Shown piece after piece: positions 56,659-64,000 of a stretch of 64,000 nt of DNA. The position numbers and the translations under genes were made by a program. Source of the DNA: Bradyrhizobium arachidis (lineage in GTDB: Bacteria > Pseudomonadota > Alphaproteobacteria > Rhizobiales > Xanthobacteraceae). Each line of letters opens with the position of its first letter. The first letter of the stretch is position 1. The notes beneath the pieces are model-generated. The model did no database searches. It was not told the DNA's origin and saw only the letters and a list, made by a program, of their open reading frames with translations. The stretch lies in the NCBI RefSeq assembly GCF_015291705.1, contig NZ_CP030050.1:3410001-3474000 (forward strand). The letters run 5' to 3'.

Positions 56659-58008
56659 ATGTTGCCCAGGTTTTTGAACACCGCATGTGCATGGGGTGTG
56701 GGGATTGCTTTGTCATCGCTGATTGGCGGTGCGGTACACGCGGCCGATTTTCCAACGAAAGCCGCGCCTCTTCCCTATGTGGACGCCGACGACTTCTGGA
56801 CGAGACCTTATCTGTTCGGCGATCTCGGCAGAACGAGGCTGAAGGAGCAGGGCATCGATCTGGGCTTGACGCTGGGCAATGAAACCGTCGGCAACCTGTC
56901 GGGAGGAGATAGGAACACCGCGGCCAACGCCGGACAGTTGTGGTTCGGTGCCAAGCTCGATATGGCGAAGCTTGCCGGCATCCCGGGCGGCACGGTCGGC
57001 CTCACGCTGGTCCAGCGTTTCGGCGACAACCTGAATACCGAGGCAGGCATTCCGGCCTTGCAGCTGACCAACGAAGTTTTCGGCCGCGGAAATATCTTTC
57101 GCCTGACCCAACTCTATTACTCGCAGAAGCTTTTCAATGATCAGCTTGAACTCAAGGGCGGCCGTCTTCCAGTCGGCTCCGACTTCTTCTTCGGTCTGTG
57201 CGAGTTCATCAACCTGACCTTCTGCGGCGGCCAGCCCGGCAACATCCAGGGCGGCTACATCTATAACTGGCCGGTGAGCCAATGGGCCGGTGTCGTCCAC
57301 TACAACTTCGCCAAGGATTTTCAATTGTCGGTCGGCGTCTACGACGCCAATCCGAATTATCTGACGACGGACGATCCGACCGTCTACTACTTGCCGGGCG
57401 TCCCTCACTCCAGTCCCGCCAGCGGCGTGCTGGTGCCGGTGGAGTTGGTCTGGGCGCCGAAGGGGCCCTTGAACGGGACCTGGAGATTTGGCGGCTGGTA
57501 CGACAGCGCATCGACCATCGATGGCGGCCTTCCCGGTATCATCTCCACCATCCCCGGCACTGGAGGCGTCCCGGATCAAAATCTCGGAGATCGACGCGGC
57601 CGGTACGGCGTCTACGAGTCGATCCTGCAACGGTTGACCGTTGACGGTCCCGGTGCGGTGGGTTGGTATACCTTCCTCAATACGACCGTTGCCGATCATC
57701 GGACGTCGTTCCAGGACTACCAGATCGCCTTGGGCTTCCGGCATACCGGAACGTTCAGCTGGCGTCCCCAGGACGAAGTCGGCTTCGCGGTGGGCACGAC
57801 CCACGTGAATTCGGCGGCCCTCAGCCCCAACGCGGGCGGCAACGAAGTGCCGATCGAAGTCTGGTACGGCTGGCAGGCGACCGGCTGGCTGAACCTCAAG
57901 TTCGACGCGCAGTATGTGATCAATCCCGGCGGCCGCGGCTATAACGCCGCCGGTGTGAAGACCGACAATGCCGTGGTTCTCGGCATGCGTACCGAGGTCC
58001 ATTTCTGA
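56659..58008 (+). CDS. OprB-family carbohydrate-selective porin
   Basis: This 449-residue outer-membrane beta-barrel has a signal peptide (cleavage near V-H-A-A at 28), a W-T-R-P-Y-L-F-G-D motif and many aromatic-alternating strands. It ends M-R-T-E-V-H-F, a terminal Phe typical of outer-membrane porins. It would let the same sugar cross the outer membrane that the upstream ABC transporter imports. GGGAGGACG precedes the start. Two cysteines near residues 177 and 185 could form an extracellular disulfide. Confidence 0.9.
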   Translation: MLPRFLNTACAWGVGIALSSLIGGAVHAADFPTKAAPLPYVDADDFWTRPYLFGDLGRTRLKEQGIDLGLTLGNETVGNLSGGDRNTAANAGQLWFGAKLDMAKLAGIPGGTVGLTLVQRFGDNLNTEAGIPALQLTNEVFGRGNIFRLTQLYYSQKLFNDQLELKGGRLPVGSDFFFGLCEFINLTFCGGQPGNIQGGYIYNWPVSQWAGVVHYNFAKDFQLSVGVYDANPNYLTTDDPTVYYLPGVPHSSPASGVLVPVELVWAPKGPLNGTWRFGGWYDSASTIDGGLPGIISTIPGTGGVPDQNLGDRRGRYGVYESILQRLTVDGPGAVGWYTFLNTTVADHRTSFQDYQIALGFRHTGTFSWRPQDEVGFAVGTTHVNSAALSPNAGGNEVPIEVWYGWQATGWLNLKFDAQYVINPGGRGYNAAGVKTDNAVVLGMRTEVHF

Positions 58009-58251
58009 TGTGACGCCAACACGTCTGATGCGAAAGCCGCGGCATGCATGGGGTTGTTGTTCACCTCTTGCATGAAGGAAGCCCAACCAAGGAGGAGAGG
58101 GAGCGTAGCCCCGCACATCGCTCCGGTCCTCTCCTTGGCGCTTGAGCGGGACAAAACAAAATGCCCGGTCGCGGTGGCGACCGGGCCTTATGGCTTTGAA
58201 GCGCTACTCCGCAGGATGGGTTGAGCCCTTGCGAAACCCATCGCGTCCCGA
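58009..58251. other. Intergenic region with a terminator-like palindrome
   Basis: GCCCGGTCGC-ggtg-GCGACCGGGC (58163-58186) is a perfect 10-bp stem, but the right flank (cttatgg) lacks a T-run, so rightward termination would be weak. Leftward, TTTTGTTTTG follows on the complementary strand, which could serve leftward transcription. The rest shows nothing recognisable. Confidence 0.65.
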
Positions 58252-58503
58252 TCACCGTTCTCCGTAATCGCGGCCATCGCTGGCCTGATCGCCGGCCCAA
58301 TCGGGAGGATAGTTGCCAAAAATCGATCTCGCCGCGATCGTGAATGGATGGCTCTGGCGGATCTCACGAAACGCCGCGCGCAACAACTCGACATGGTCCG
58401 TCAGCAACGATAGCTTCCTCTCCGCCGGATTGACGGTGGAGACAGCGCATTGATTTTCCGCCGGCGATCGAACGTCGAGCCCTGTCGATCTCGACCAATG
58501 CAA
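58252..58503 (-). pseudogene. Internally deleted REP-associated tyrosine transposase (RAYT/TnpA-REP)
   Basis: The 83-residue frame contains two pieces of a Y1 (REP-associated) transposase. The N-terminal T-V-N-P-A-E-R-K-L-S-L-L-T-D-H-V-E-L-L piece runs on through the H-P-F-T-I segment. It is followed directly by a C-terminal tail, Y-P-P-D-W-A-G-D. The catalytic middle part, including the H-x-H motif and tyrosine, is missing, so the gene is dead although the frame is open. RAYTs mobilise REP palindromes such as those in this window. Confidence 0.75.
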
Positions 58504-58574
58504 TCGGAATAACGGCAGCGTTCTGGTTCATCGAGCGCCGGTGATGAGCAGGTGCCTCAGTGAAAGGAAATCAC

Positions 58575-58844
58575 ATGTACAAGACGCTTGGCTTACTGGT
58601 GCTGGCAAGCACGATGAGCGGACTGACGGCCGGCCTCGCCCAAACCGCCCAGGAAACAGTGCCGACCATGCTCGCGGCGCAGATACGGATGCAGGGCTTT
58701 GCGTGCGAGAAGGCGCTCAGCGCCGTCAAGGACAGCAAACGATCAAAGCCCGATCGCGAGGTGTGGGTGCTGAAGTGCAGCAACGCGACCTACCGAGTCG
58801 GTCGCGCTCCCGATATGGCAGCGAACGTCGAGCGGTTGAAATAG
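58575..58844 (+). CDS. Small secreted hypothetical protein
   Basis: This 89-residue protein has a signal peptide (L-G-L-L-V-L-A core, cleavage near G-L-A-Q at about 23). The mature part carries two cysteines (F-A-C-E and L-K-C-S) and ends N-V-E-R-L-K. The ATG at 58575 follows AAAGGAAA; a GTG 15 bases upstream is less likely. I do not recognise the family. A strong terminator follows. Confidence 0.6.
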   Translation: MYKTLGLLVLASTMSGLTAGLAQTAQETVPTMLAAQIRMQGFACEKALSAVKDSKRSKPDREVWVLKCSNATYRVGRAPDMAANVERLK

Positions 58845-58917
58845 CGCCAAGCGAGGGGGCAGGGAGCACAGCACGCGGATTGATTCCGGCCTCCGCGGGC
58901 GCTCGCGGCGAACAAAG

Positions 58918-58953
58918 CAAAAGGCCCGGTCGCGGTGGCGACCGGGCCTTTTC
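58918..58953. terminator. Bidirectional terminator between the small secreted gene and hpnH
   Basis: AAAAGGCCCGGTCGC-ggtg-GCGACCGGGCCTTTT has A- and T-runs on both sides of a long GC stem. It stops leftward hpnH transcription (whose stop is at 58974) as well as rightward transcription. The core stem is identical to that at 58163-58186. Confidence 0.92.
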
Positions 58954-58973
58954 GTTCGTGCCGACTCGTGCGC

Positions 58974-60134
58974 TTACGCAGCCGTCGAAGCCTTCCGCGC
59001 CGCCTTCTCCGCGGCCGCCGCGGCTTCGTCCTTGCGGATCTCCGAGAGCTTCTTCTGGACCTGCTCCGAGAAGATGTACTGCGCCGGGCGCTGCTTGGAC
59101 ATGTCGATCTCCGGCACCATCGGGCCCGTCGTCTTGATGCCGCGCAGCGACACCCACATCGCCTTCAGCGGGTTGTTGAGGGCTGCGGTCGCCGCCGTCG
59201 GCTCGTAGCCGCAATGGGCCATACAGTCGGCGCACTTCTCGTACTTGCCGGTGCCGTAGGTTTCCCAGTCGGTGGTGTCCATCAGCTCCTTGAAGGTCTT
59301 GGCGTAGCCTTCACCGAGGAGGTAGCAGGGCTTCTGCCAACCGAAGATGTTGCGCGCGGGCATGCCCCACGGCGTGCACTCGTATTCCTGGTTACCGGCG
59401 AGGAAGTCCAGGAACAGGCCGGAATGCATGAAGTTCCACTTCTTGCCCTTGCCCATCGCGAAGACGTCGCGGAACAGCTTCTTGGTCTTGGTGCGGTTGA
59501 GGAAGTGCTCCTGGTCCGGCGCACGCTCATAGGCGTAGCCCGGCGACATCGAGACGCCGACACCGAGCTCGACGGTGAGGTCGAGGAATTTCGCGATCTC
59601 CTCGGCCGGGTGGCCGTCGAAGATGGTGGCGTTGACGTTGACGGTGAAGCCGCGCGCCTTGGCCGCCTTGATCGCGGAGACGGCGCGGTCGAACACGCCC
59701 TTCTGCGACACCGCCTTGTCGTGGTGGTCGCGCAGGCCGTCGAGATGCACCGAGAAGAACAAATAGGGCGAGGGCTCGAACAGGTCGAGCTTCTTCTCGA
59801 GCAGCAGCGCGTTGGTGCAGAGCGAGACGAACTTCTTGCGCGCAACGAGGCCGCGCACGATCTCGCCGATCTCCTTGTGGATCAGCGGCTCGCCGCCGGG
59901 AATTGCGACCATCGGCGCGCCGCACTCGTCGGCCGCGTCCCAGCACTCCTGCGCGGTCATGCGACGGTTGAGGATCGCATCGGGATAATCGATCTTGCCG
60001 CAGCCGACGCAGGCGAGGTTGCAGCGGAACAGCGGCTCCAGCATCAGCACGAGCGGATAGCGTTTGCGGCCAAGCAGTTTCTGCTTGAGCAAATAGCCGC
60101 CGATACGCATTTCCTTGAAGAAGGGGATAGCCAT
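58974..60134 (-). CDS. hpnH: Adenosylhopane synthase HpnH (radical SAM)
   Basis: This 386-residue radical SAM enzyme joins a 5'-deoxyadenosyl group to hopene, making adenosylhopane, the precursor of extended hopanoids. The [4Fe-4S] ligands are Cys38, Cys42 and Cys45 (C-N-L-A-C-V-G-C). G-G-E-P (about residue 80) contacts SAM, and a C-terminal SPASM-like cysteine group (K-C-A-D-C-M-A-H-C) follows. An Ala/Lys-rich tail ends the protein. It is transcribed leftward after ispH with 36 bases between them. Confidence 0.95.
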   Translation of the reverse strand: MAIPFFKEMRIGGYLLKQKLLGRKRYPLVLMLEPLFRCNLACVGCGKIDYPDAILNRRMTAQECWDAADECGAPMVAIPGGEPLIHKEIGEIVRGLVARKKFVSLCTNALLLEKKLDLFEPSPYLFFSVHLDGLRDHHDKAVSQKGVFDRAVSAIKAAKARGFTVNVNATIFDGHPAEEIAKFLDLTVELGVGVSMSPGYAYERAPDQEHFLNRTKTKKLFRDVFAMGKGKKWNFMHSGLFLDFLAGNQEYECTPWGMPARNIFGWQKPCYLLGEGYAKTFKELMDTTDWETYGTGKYEKCADCMAHCGYEPTAATAALNNPLKAMWVSLRGIKTTGPMVPEIDMSKQRPAQYIFSEQVQKKLSEIRKDEAAAAAEKAARKASTAA

Positions 60135-60170
60135 TGCAGGTTTCTTTCTGGGATTGGAATTCGGGGTAGG

Positions 60171-61097
60171 TCAGCTCGCAGCCAGTTCGGCCGGAAGCCT
60201 GAATTCGATGTTTTCCTCGCGGCCCGGCAGCACCTGGACCTTGACCGGTCCGATCCGCCGCATCGCTTCGATCACGTCATCCACGAGTACCTCGGGCGCC
60301 GAGGCGCCGGCCGTGACGCCGACGGTCCTGGCATTCTTCAACCACTCCGGATTGAGCTCGCTGCCGTCGGCAATCAAATAACTCGCGACGCCGGCTTCAG
60401 TGCCGATTTCGCGGAGCCGGTTCGAGTTCGAGCTGTTGGCAGCGCCCACCACCAAGATCACGTCGACCAGCTTGCTCAAGTCCCTTACCGCAGATTGGCG
60501 GTTCTGTGTCGCATAGCAGATATCCCGGATATCTGGACCTTGAATATCTGTAAAGCGGGCCTGGAGGGCCGCAATGATGTCCTTGGTGTCGTCGACCGAC
60601 AGTGTGGTCTGGGTGATGTAGGCCAATGGCGCATCTGCGGGCAGCGTCAGGGCGTTAACCTCTTCAACGCTTTGGACCAGCAGCACGGGGCCGGGAACCT
60701 GGCCCATCGTGCCCTCGACCTCGGGGTGGCCGGCATGGCCGATCAGGATCAGGGTTCGGCCGCGGGTGATGTAGCGCTTCCCCTGATTGTGAACTTTCGT
60801 GACCAGCGGGCAGGTGGCATTGAGCACCGGAAGGTCGCGTGCGGCGGCCTCTTCCTCGACGCTGCGGGCGACGCCATGGGCGCTGAAAACCGTCACGGCC
60901 TTCGGCGGAACCTCGGACAGCTCCTCGACGAAGATCGCGCCTTTGTTCTTCAGGCTCTCGACTACGTATTTGTTGTGCACGATCTCATGGCGCACGTAGA
61001 CGGGCGGGCCGTACTTCTCCAGCGCCCGTTCCACGATCTCGATTGCACGCACCACGCCCGCGCAGAAGCCGCGCGGTTGCGCTAGGTAAACTTCCAT
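60171..61097 (-). CDS. ispH: 4-hydroxy-3-methylbut-2-enyl diphosphate reductase
   Basis: This 308-residue [4Fe-4S] enzyme makes isopentenyl and dimethylallyl diphosphate in the last step of the MEP pathway. Cluster ligands are Cys12 (G-F-C-A-G-V), Cys96 (A-T-C-P) and Cys194 (I-C-Y-A-T). The start [12 protein letters not shown] matches the family; a start at 61259 would add 54 residues with no family resemblance. It is upstream of hpnH on the same strand, tying precursor supply to hopanoid synthesis. A second ispH copy may exist elsewhere in the genome. Confidence 0.95.
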   Translation of the reverse strand: MEVYLAQPRGFCAGVVRAIEIVERALEKYGPPVYVRHEIVHNKYVVESLKNKGAIFVEELSEVPPKAVTVFSAHGVARSVEEEAAARDLPVLNATCPLVTKVHNQGKRYITRGRTLILIGHAGHPEVEGTMGQVPGPVLLVQSVEEVNALTLPADAPLAYITQTTLSVDDTKDIIAALQARFTDIQGPDIRDICYATQNRQSAVRDLSKLVDVILVVGAANSSNSNRLREIGTEAGVASYLIADGSELNPEWLKNARTVGVTAGASAPEVLVDDVIEAMRRIGPVKVQVLPGREENIEFRLPAELAAS

Positions 61098-61549
61098 AGG
61101 ACGTCCATCACGCAAGTTGCACCAATCCGCTTCAAGTCCCCGGCGGCACCCCGATCCCGACCAATCAGGTGCAATAACCGCACCATTGGTTTCGCGCACG
61201 CGGTAACCACCCACCCCCATCGGGGTTCCGGCGCATGGAGGCGCAATACTTTGTGTCAAAAAATCGGCAGCAAGGAAAGGTCAATGAACCCAGGTTCCCT
61301 GGCTGCTGAGATGTGCGGTATTATAATATGGGCTGCCGGTGAGCAAAGGGCGACCTTTGTGCGCACCGGATCGCCACTTTCCCGCCTCAACTCCCCGGCT
61401 ATACCGACCGCCCGCATTTCGCGACGGACTTTGCCGTTTACCTCGAACCTCGGTGCGGCGAGTGCCACTCAAAACAGCAATAGGTTTCGCCGGGGAACTC
61501 CGATAAACAGCGGGCGTTTTCGGCAAGCTGTTCACCAGAAAGAAAAGAT
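61098..61549. other. Divergent intergenic region between ispH and hpnN
   Basis: About 450 bases carry the promoters of both genes. No recognisable repeat or small gene was found; the short frames present look non-coding. Around 61310-61330 the sequence is AT-rich (cggtattataatatgg), the best candidate for a promoter core, containing TATTAT/TATAAT-like words. Confidence 0.45.
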
Positions 61550-64000
61550 GTGCTGCAAAGCGTAGTCGTTGCCATCGTCAGGGCCTGCACCCGGTTTGCC
61601 TCCCTCGTCGTCGTTCTCGGGCTCCTGCTGTCGGTAGGTGCGGGCTATTACGCCGCGCGGCACTTCGCCATCAACACCGACATCAATTCCCTGATTTCGC
61701 AGAATCTCGACTGGCGGCAGCGCGACCAGCAGTTCGACCGCGCCTTCGACCGCGACGCGACGATTCTCGCGGTCGTTGAGACTGCAACGCCCGAGCTGAC
61801 GACCGCCGCGGCGGACGCGCTCTATGCGAAGCTGAAAGACGACAAGACCAATTTCGTGTCGATGCAGCAGCTCGGCACCGGCGAGTTCTTCGAGCGCAAC
61901 GGCCTGTTATTCCTGCCGACCGAAGAGGTTGCCAAGGCGACCAGCCAGTTCGAATCCGCAGCGCCCCTGATCGAGATCATGGCCGGCGATCCCTCGATCC
62001 GCGGCCTGACGGGAGCGCTCGAGACCGGGCTTGCCGGCGTCAAGCGCGGGCAGGTGAAGCTCGACAGCACCGAGCGGCCCTTCAACCAGATCGCGCAGAC
62101 CGTCGAGACCGTGCTCAACAAGGGCAATGCGACCTTCTCCTGGCGCGAGCTCGTCAGCGACCAGCCGCTGTCGGATTCGGACAAGCGCGCCTTCATCGAG
62201 TTCAAGCCGATCCTCGATTACAACGCGCTGGAGCCCGGCAAGGACGCCACCGACGCGATCCGCAAGGCTGCCGCCGAGCTCGATTTCCCGACCAAATTCC
62301 AGGCGCGGGTGCGGTTGACCGGCCCGGTCCCGATCGCGAACGAAGAATACGCCACCGTCCAGGAAGGCGCCGTCGTCAACGGCATCGGCACCGTTCTCGT
62401 CGTGCTGCTGATCCTCTGGCTGGCGTTGCATTCGGCGAAGATCATCTTCGCGGTGTTCATCAATCTGTTCGTCGGACTCGCGATCACGACCGCGGCCGGG
62501 CTGATGATGGTGGGCTCGTTCAATCTGCTGTCGATCGCGTTCGCCGTGCTGTTCGTCGGCCTCGGCGTCGATTTCGGCATCCAGTACAGCGTCCGCTATC
62601 GCTCGGAGCGCTACAAGCACGACGACCTCACGGGTGCGCTGGTGCTGGCGGCGAAGCGTTCGGCGATCCCGCTGTCGCTGGCGGCGATGGCGACCGCGGC
62701 CGGCTTCCTCTGCTTCATGCCGACCGATTACAAGGGCATCGCGGAGCTGGGCCAGATCGCCGGCGTCGGCATGCTGGTGGCGTTCCTGTCCTCGATCACC
62801 GTCCTGCCGGCCATGCTCAAGCTGCTCAACCCGCCCGGCGAGAAGGAGCCGGTCGGCTACGCCTTCCTGGCGCCGCTCGATCACTTCCTGGAGAAGCACC
62901 GCGTGCTGGTCGTCGGCGGCACGCTGCTGCTGGCGCTCGCCGGCCTCCCGCTGCTCTATTTCATGAAGTTCGACTTCAACCCGATGAACCTGCGCAACCC
63001 GCATGCCGAGTCGATCGCGACCTTCCTCGACCTGCGCAAGGATCCCAACACCGGCGCCAATGCCATCAACGTGATGACCACGTCGGAGGAGCAGGCGAGG
63101 CAGGTCGAGGCGAGGCTGGAGAAGGTCCCGGAGGTGCTGCGGGTGATGTCGCTCGACAGCTTCGTGCCGCAGGACCAGCAGCCGAAGCTGAAGCTGATCG
63201 CGCAGGGCGCCAAGGTGCTCAATCCCGCGCTCAACCCCGATCAGATCGATGCGGCGCCGACGGATCAGGAAAATGTCGAGGCGCTGAAATCCTCGGTCGA
63301 CAATCTGCGCCGGACCGCCGGTGATGCGAAGGGGCCCGGCGCGGTCGCCTCGCGCCGGCTGGCGGACGCGCTCGAGAAGCTCGCCAATGGCGACGAGGCC
63401 ACGCGCAACAAGGCGCAGGACGTGTTCGTCACGCCGATGAAGATCGTGTTCGACCAGCTCAGGAACGCGATGCAGGCAGGTCCGGTCACGCTGGCTTCGC
63501 TGCCGCCCGATCTCGTCAGCGCCTGGAAGAGCAAGGACGGCGTCATCCGCGTCGAGGCGCTGCCCAAAGGCGATCCCAACGACAACGACACGCTGCGCAG
63601 ATTTGCCGCCGCGGTGCTCGCGGCCGAGCCGACGGCGATTGGCGGGCCGGTCTCGATCCTGAAGTCCGGCGATACCGTGGTGAAGGCGTTCATTCACGCC
63701 GGCATCTACGCGCTACTGGTGATCGGCCTGTTGCTGTGGATCACGCTGCGGCGGTTCGTCGACGTGTTGATGACGCTGGTGCCGCTGCTGGTGGCCGGCG
63801 CGGTGACGCTCGAGATCTGCGTGTTGATCGGCCTGCCGCTCAACTTCGCCAACATCGTCGCGTTCCCGCTGCTGCTCGGCGTCGGCGTCGCCTTCAAGAT
63901 CTATTATGTCGTGGCCTGGCGCTCCGGCAGAACGAACCTGCTCCAGACCAGCCTCACGCGAGCAATCTTCTTCAGTGCGCTGACGACGGCGACTGCGTTC
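61550..64000 (+). CDS. hpnN: Hopanoid transporter HpnN, RND superfamily (partial, runs off right edge)
   Basis: The first 817 residues of an MMPL/RND-type protein are present, in one open frame to the end of the window. A GTG at 61550 fits the family start (V-L-Q-S-V-V-V-A-I-V-R); no ATG precedes it in frame and the ribosome-binding site is weak. TM1 is at about 14-35, then a periplasmic domain, helices near 275-430, a second periplasmic domain and helices from about 715. HpnN in Rhodopseudomonas moves hopanoids to the outer membrane. Placement beside ispH-hpnH supports the name. The C-terminus is not visible. Confidence 0.88.
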   Translation, partial: MLQSVVVAIVRACTRFASLVVVLGLLLSVGAGYYAARHFAINTDINSLISQNLDWRQRDQQFDRAFDRDATILAVVETATPELTTAAADALYAKLKDDKTNFVSMQQLGTGEFFERNGLLFLPTEEVAKATSQFESAAPLIEIMAGDPSIRGLTGALETGLAGVKRGQVKLDSTERPFNQIAQTVETVLNKGNATFSWRELVSDQPLSDSDKRAFIEFKPILDYNALEPGKDATDAIRKAAAELDFPTKFQARVRLTGPVPIANEEYATVQEGAVVNGIGTVLVVLLILWLALHSAKIIFAVFINLFVGLAITTAAGLMMVGSFNLLSIAFAVLFVGLGVDFGIQYSVRYRSERYKHDDLTGALVLAAKRSAIPLSLAAMATAAGFLCFMPTDYKGIAELGQIAGVGMLVAFLSSITVLPAMLKLLNPPGEKEPVGYAFLAPLDHFLEKHRVLVVGGTLLLALAGLPLLYFMKFDFNPMNLRNPHAESIATFLDLRKDPNTGANAINVMTTSEEQARQVEARLEKVPEVLRVMSLDSFVPQDQQPKLKLIAQGAKVLNPALNPDQIDAAPTDQENVEALKSSVDNLRRTAGDAKGPGAVASRRLADALEKLANGDEATRNKAQDVFVTPMKIVFDQLRNAMQAGPVTLASLPPDLVSAWKSKDGVIRVEALPKGDPNDNDTLRRFAAAVLAAEPTAIGGPVSILKSGDTVVKAFIHAGIYALLVIGLLLWITLRRFVDVLMTLVPLLVAGAVTLEICVLIGLPLNFANIVAFPLLLGVGVAFKIYYVVAWRSGRTNLLQTSLTRAIFFSALTTATAF

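Noticed and set aside
61907..63697. 596-codon - strand frame opposite hpnN
   Set aside because: Shadow of the transporter; the + strand has membrane helices in the expected order.

Overview
The window is high-GC DNA with a gene repertoire typical of the alphaproteobacterial genus Bradyrhizobium or a close relative such as Rhodopseudomonas. The main reasons are a complete hopanoid locus (hpnP, hpnC-D-E, shc, hpnG, hpnH, ispH, hpnN), a homoprotocatechuate (hpa) pathway, many branched-chain-type ABC transporters and abundant REP-like palindromes between genes. The species assignment is inference. No tRNA, rRNA, CRISPR array or intact mobile element was seen.

Layout. 1-5.2 kb: a leftward aromatic meta-cleavage operon (hpaH-hpaF-hpaE-hpaD-hpaG-like) read divergently from a MarR regulator (hpaR), with a perfect 16-bp palindrome between them. 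5.5-12.8 kb: a rightward branched-chain-type ABC transporter (Tat-exported binding protein, LivH, a fused LivM-LivG, LivF), then an HpaI/GarL-type aldolase and a UxaA/GarD-type dehydratase. 12.9-19.7 kb: a three-gene transglutaminase / ATP-grasp / alpha-E operon, a predicted peptide-synthesis or modification system whose product is unknown. 19.9-30 kb: housekeeping and accessory genes: HD hydrolase, epoxide-hydrolase-like enzyme, GTP cyclohydrolase I, Rieske-FAD reductase, HdeD- and LapA-like membrane proteins, an orphan ABC binding protein, an acyl-CoA dehydrogenase flanked by inverted repeats, and a GT-C-like membrane protein.

30-33.6 kb: the most accessory-looking stretch. A leftward, overlapping four-gene operon encodes a DUF2892 protein, an ECF sigma factor, a CPxC membrane protein and an ICMT-like methyltransferase. 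Next to it are an IS5-type transposase tail, two possible tiny membrane peptides and a low-molecular-weight phosphatase. 33.9-35.7 kb: a chemoreceptor.

35.9-64 kb: the hopanoid region. hpnP lies between eutB and eutC. An RND transporter, a methyltransferase and three small secreted or unknown proteins follow. The overlapping operon hpnC-hpnD-hpnE, with shc-hpnG behind it, makes squalene, cyclises it and trims adenosylhopane. A ROK-regulated sugar ABC transporter with an OprB porin interrupts the locus. hpnH and ispH then read leftward, and hpnN runs off the right edge. Together these genes supply isoprenoid precursor (ispH), build hopene (hpnC-F), add and process the side chain (hpnH, hpnG), methylate the A ring (hpnP) and probably move hopanoids to the outer membrane (hpnN).
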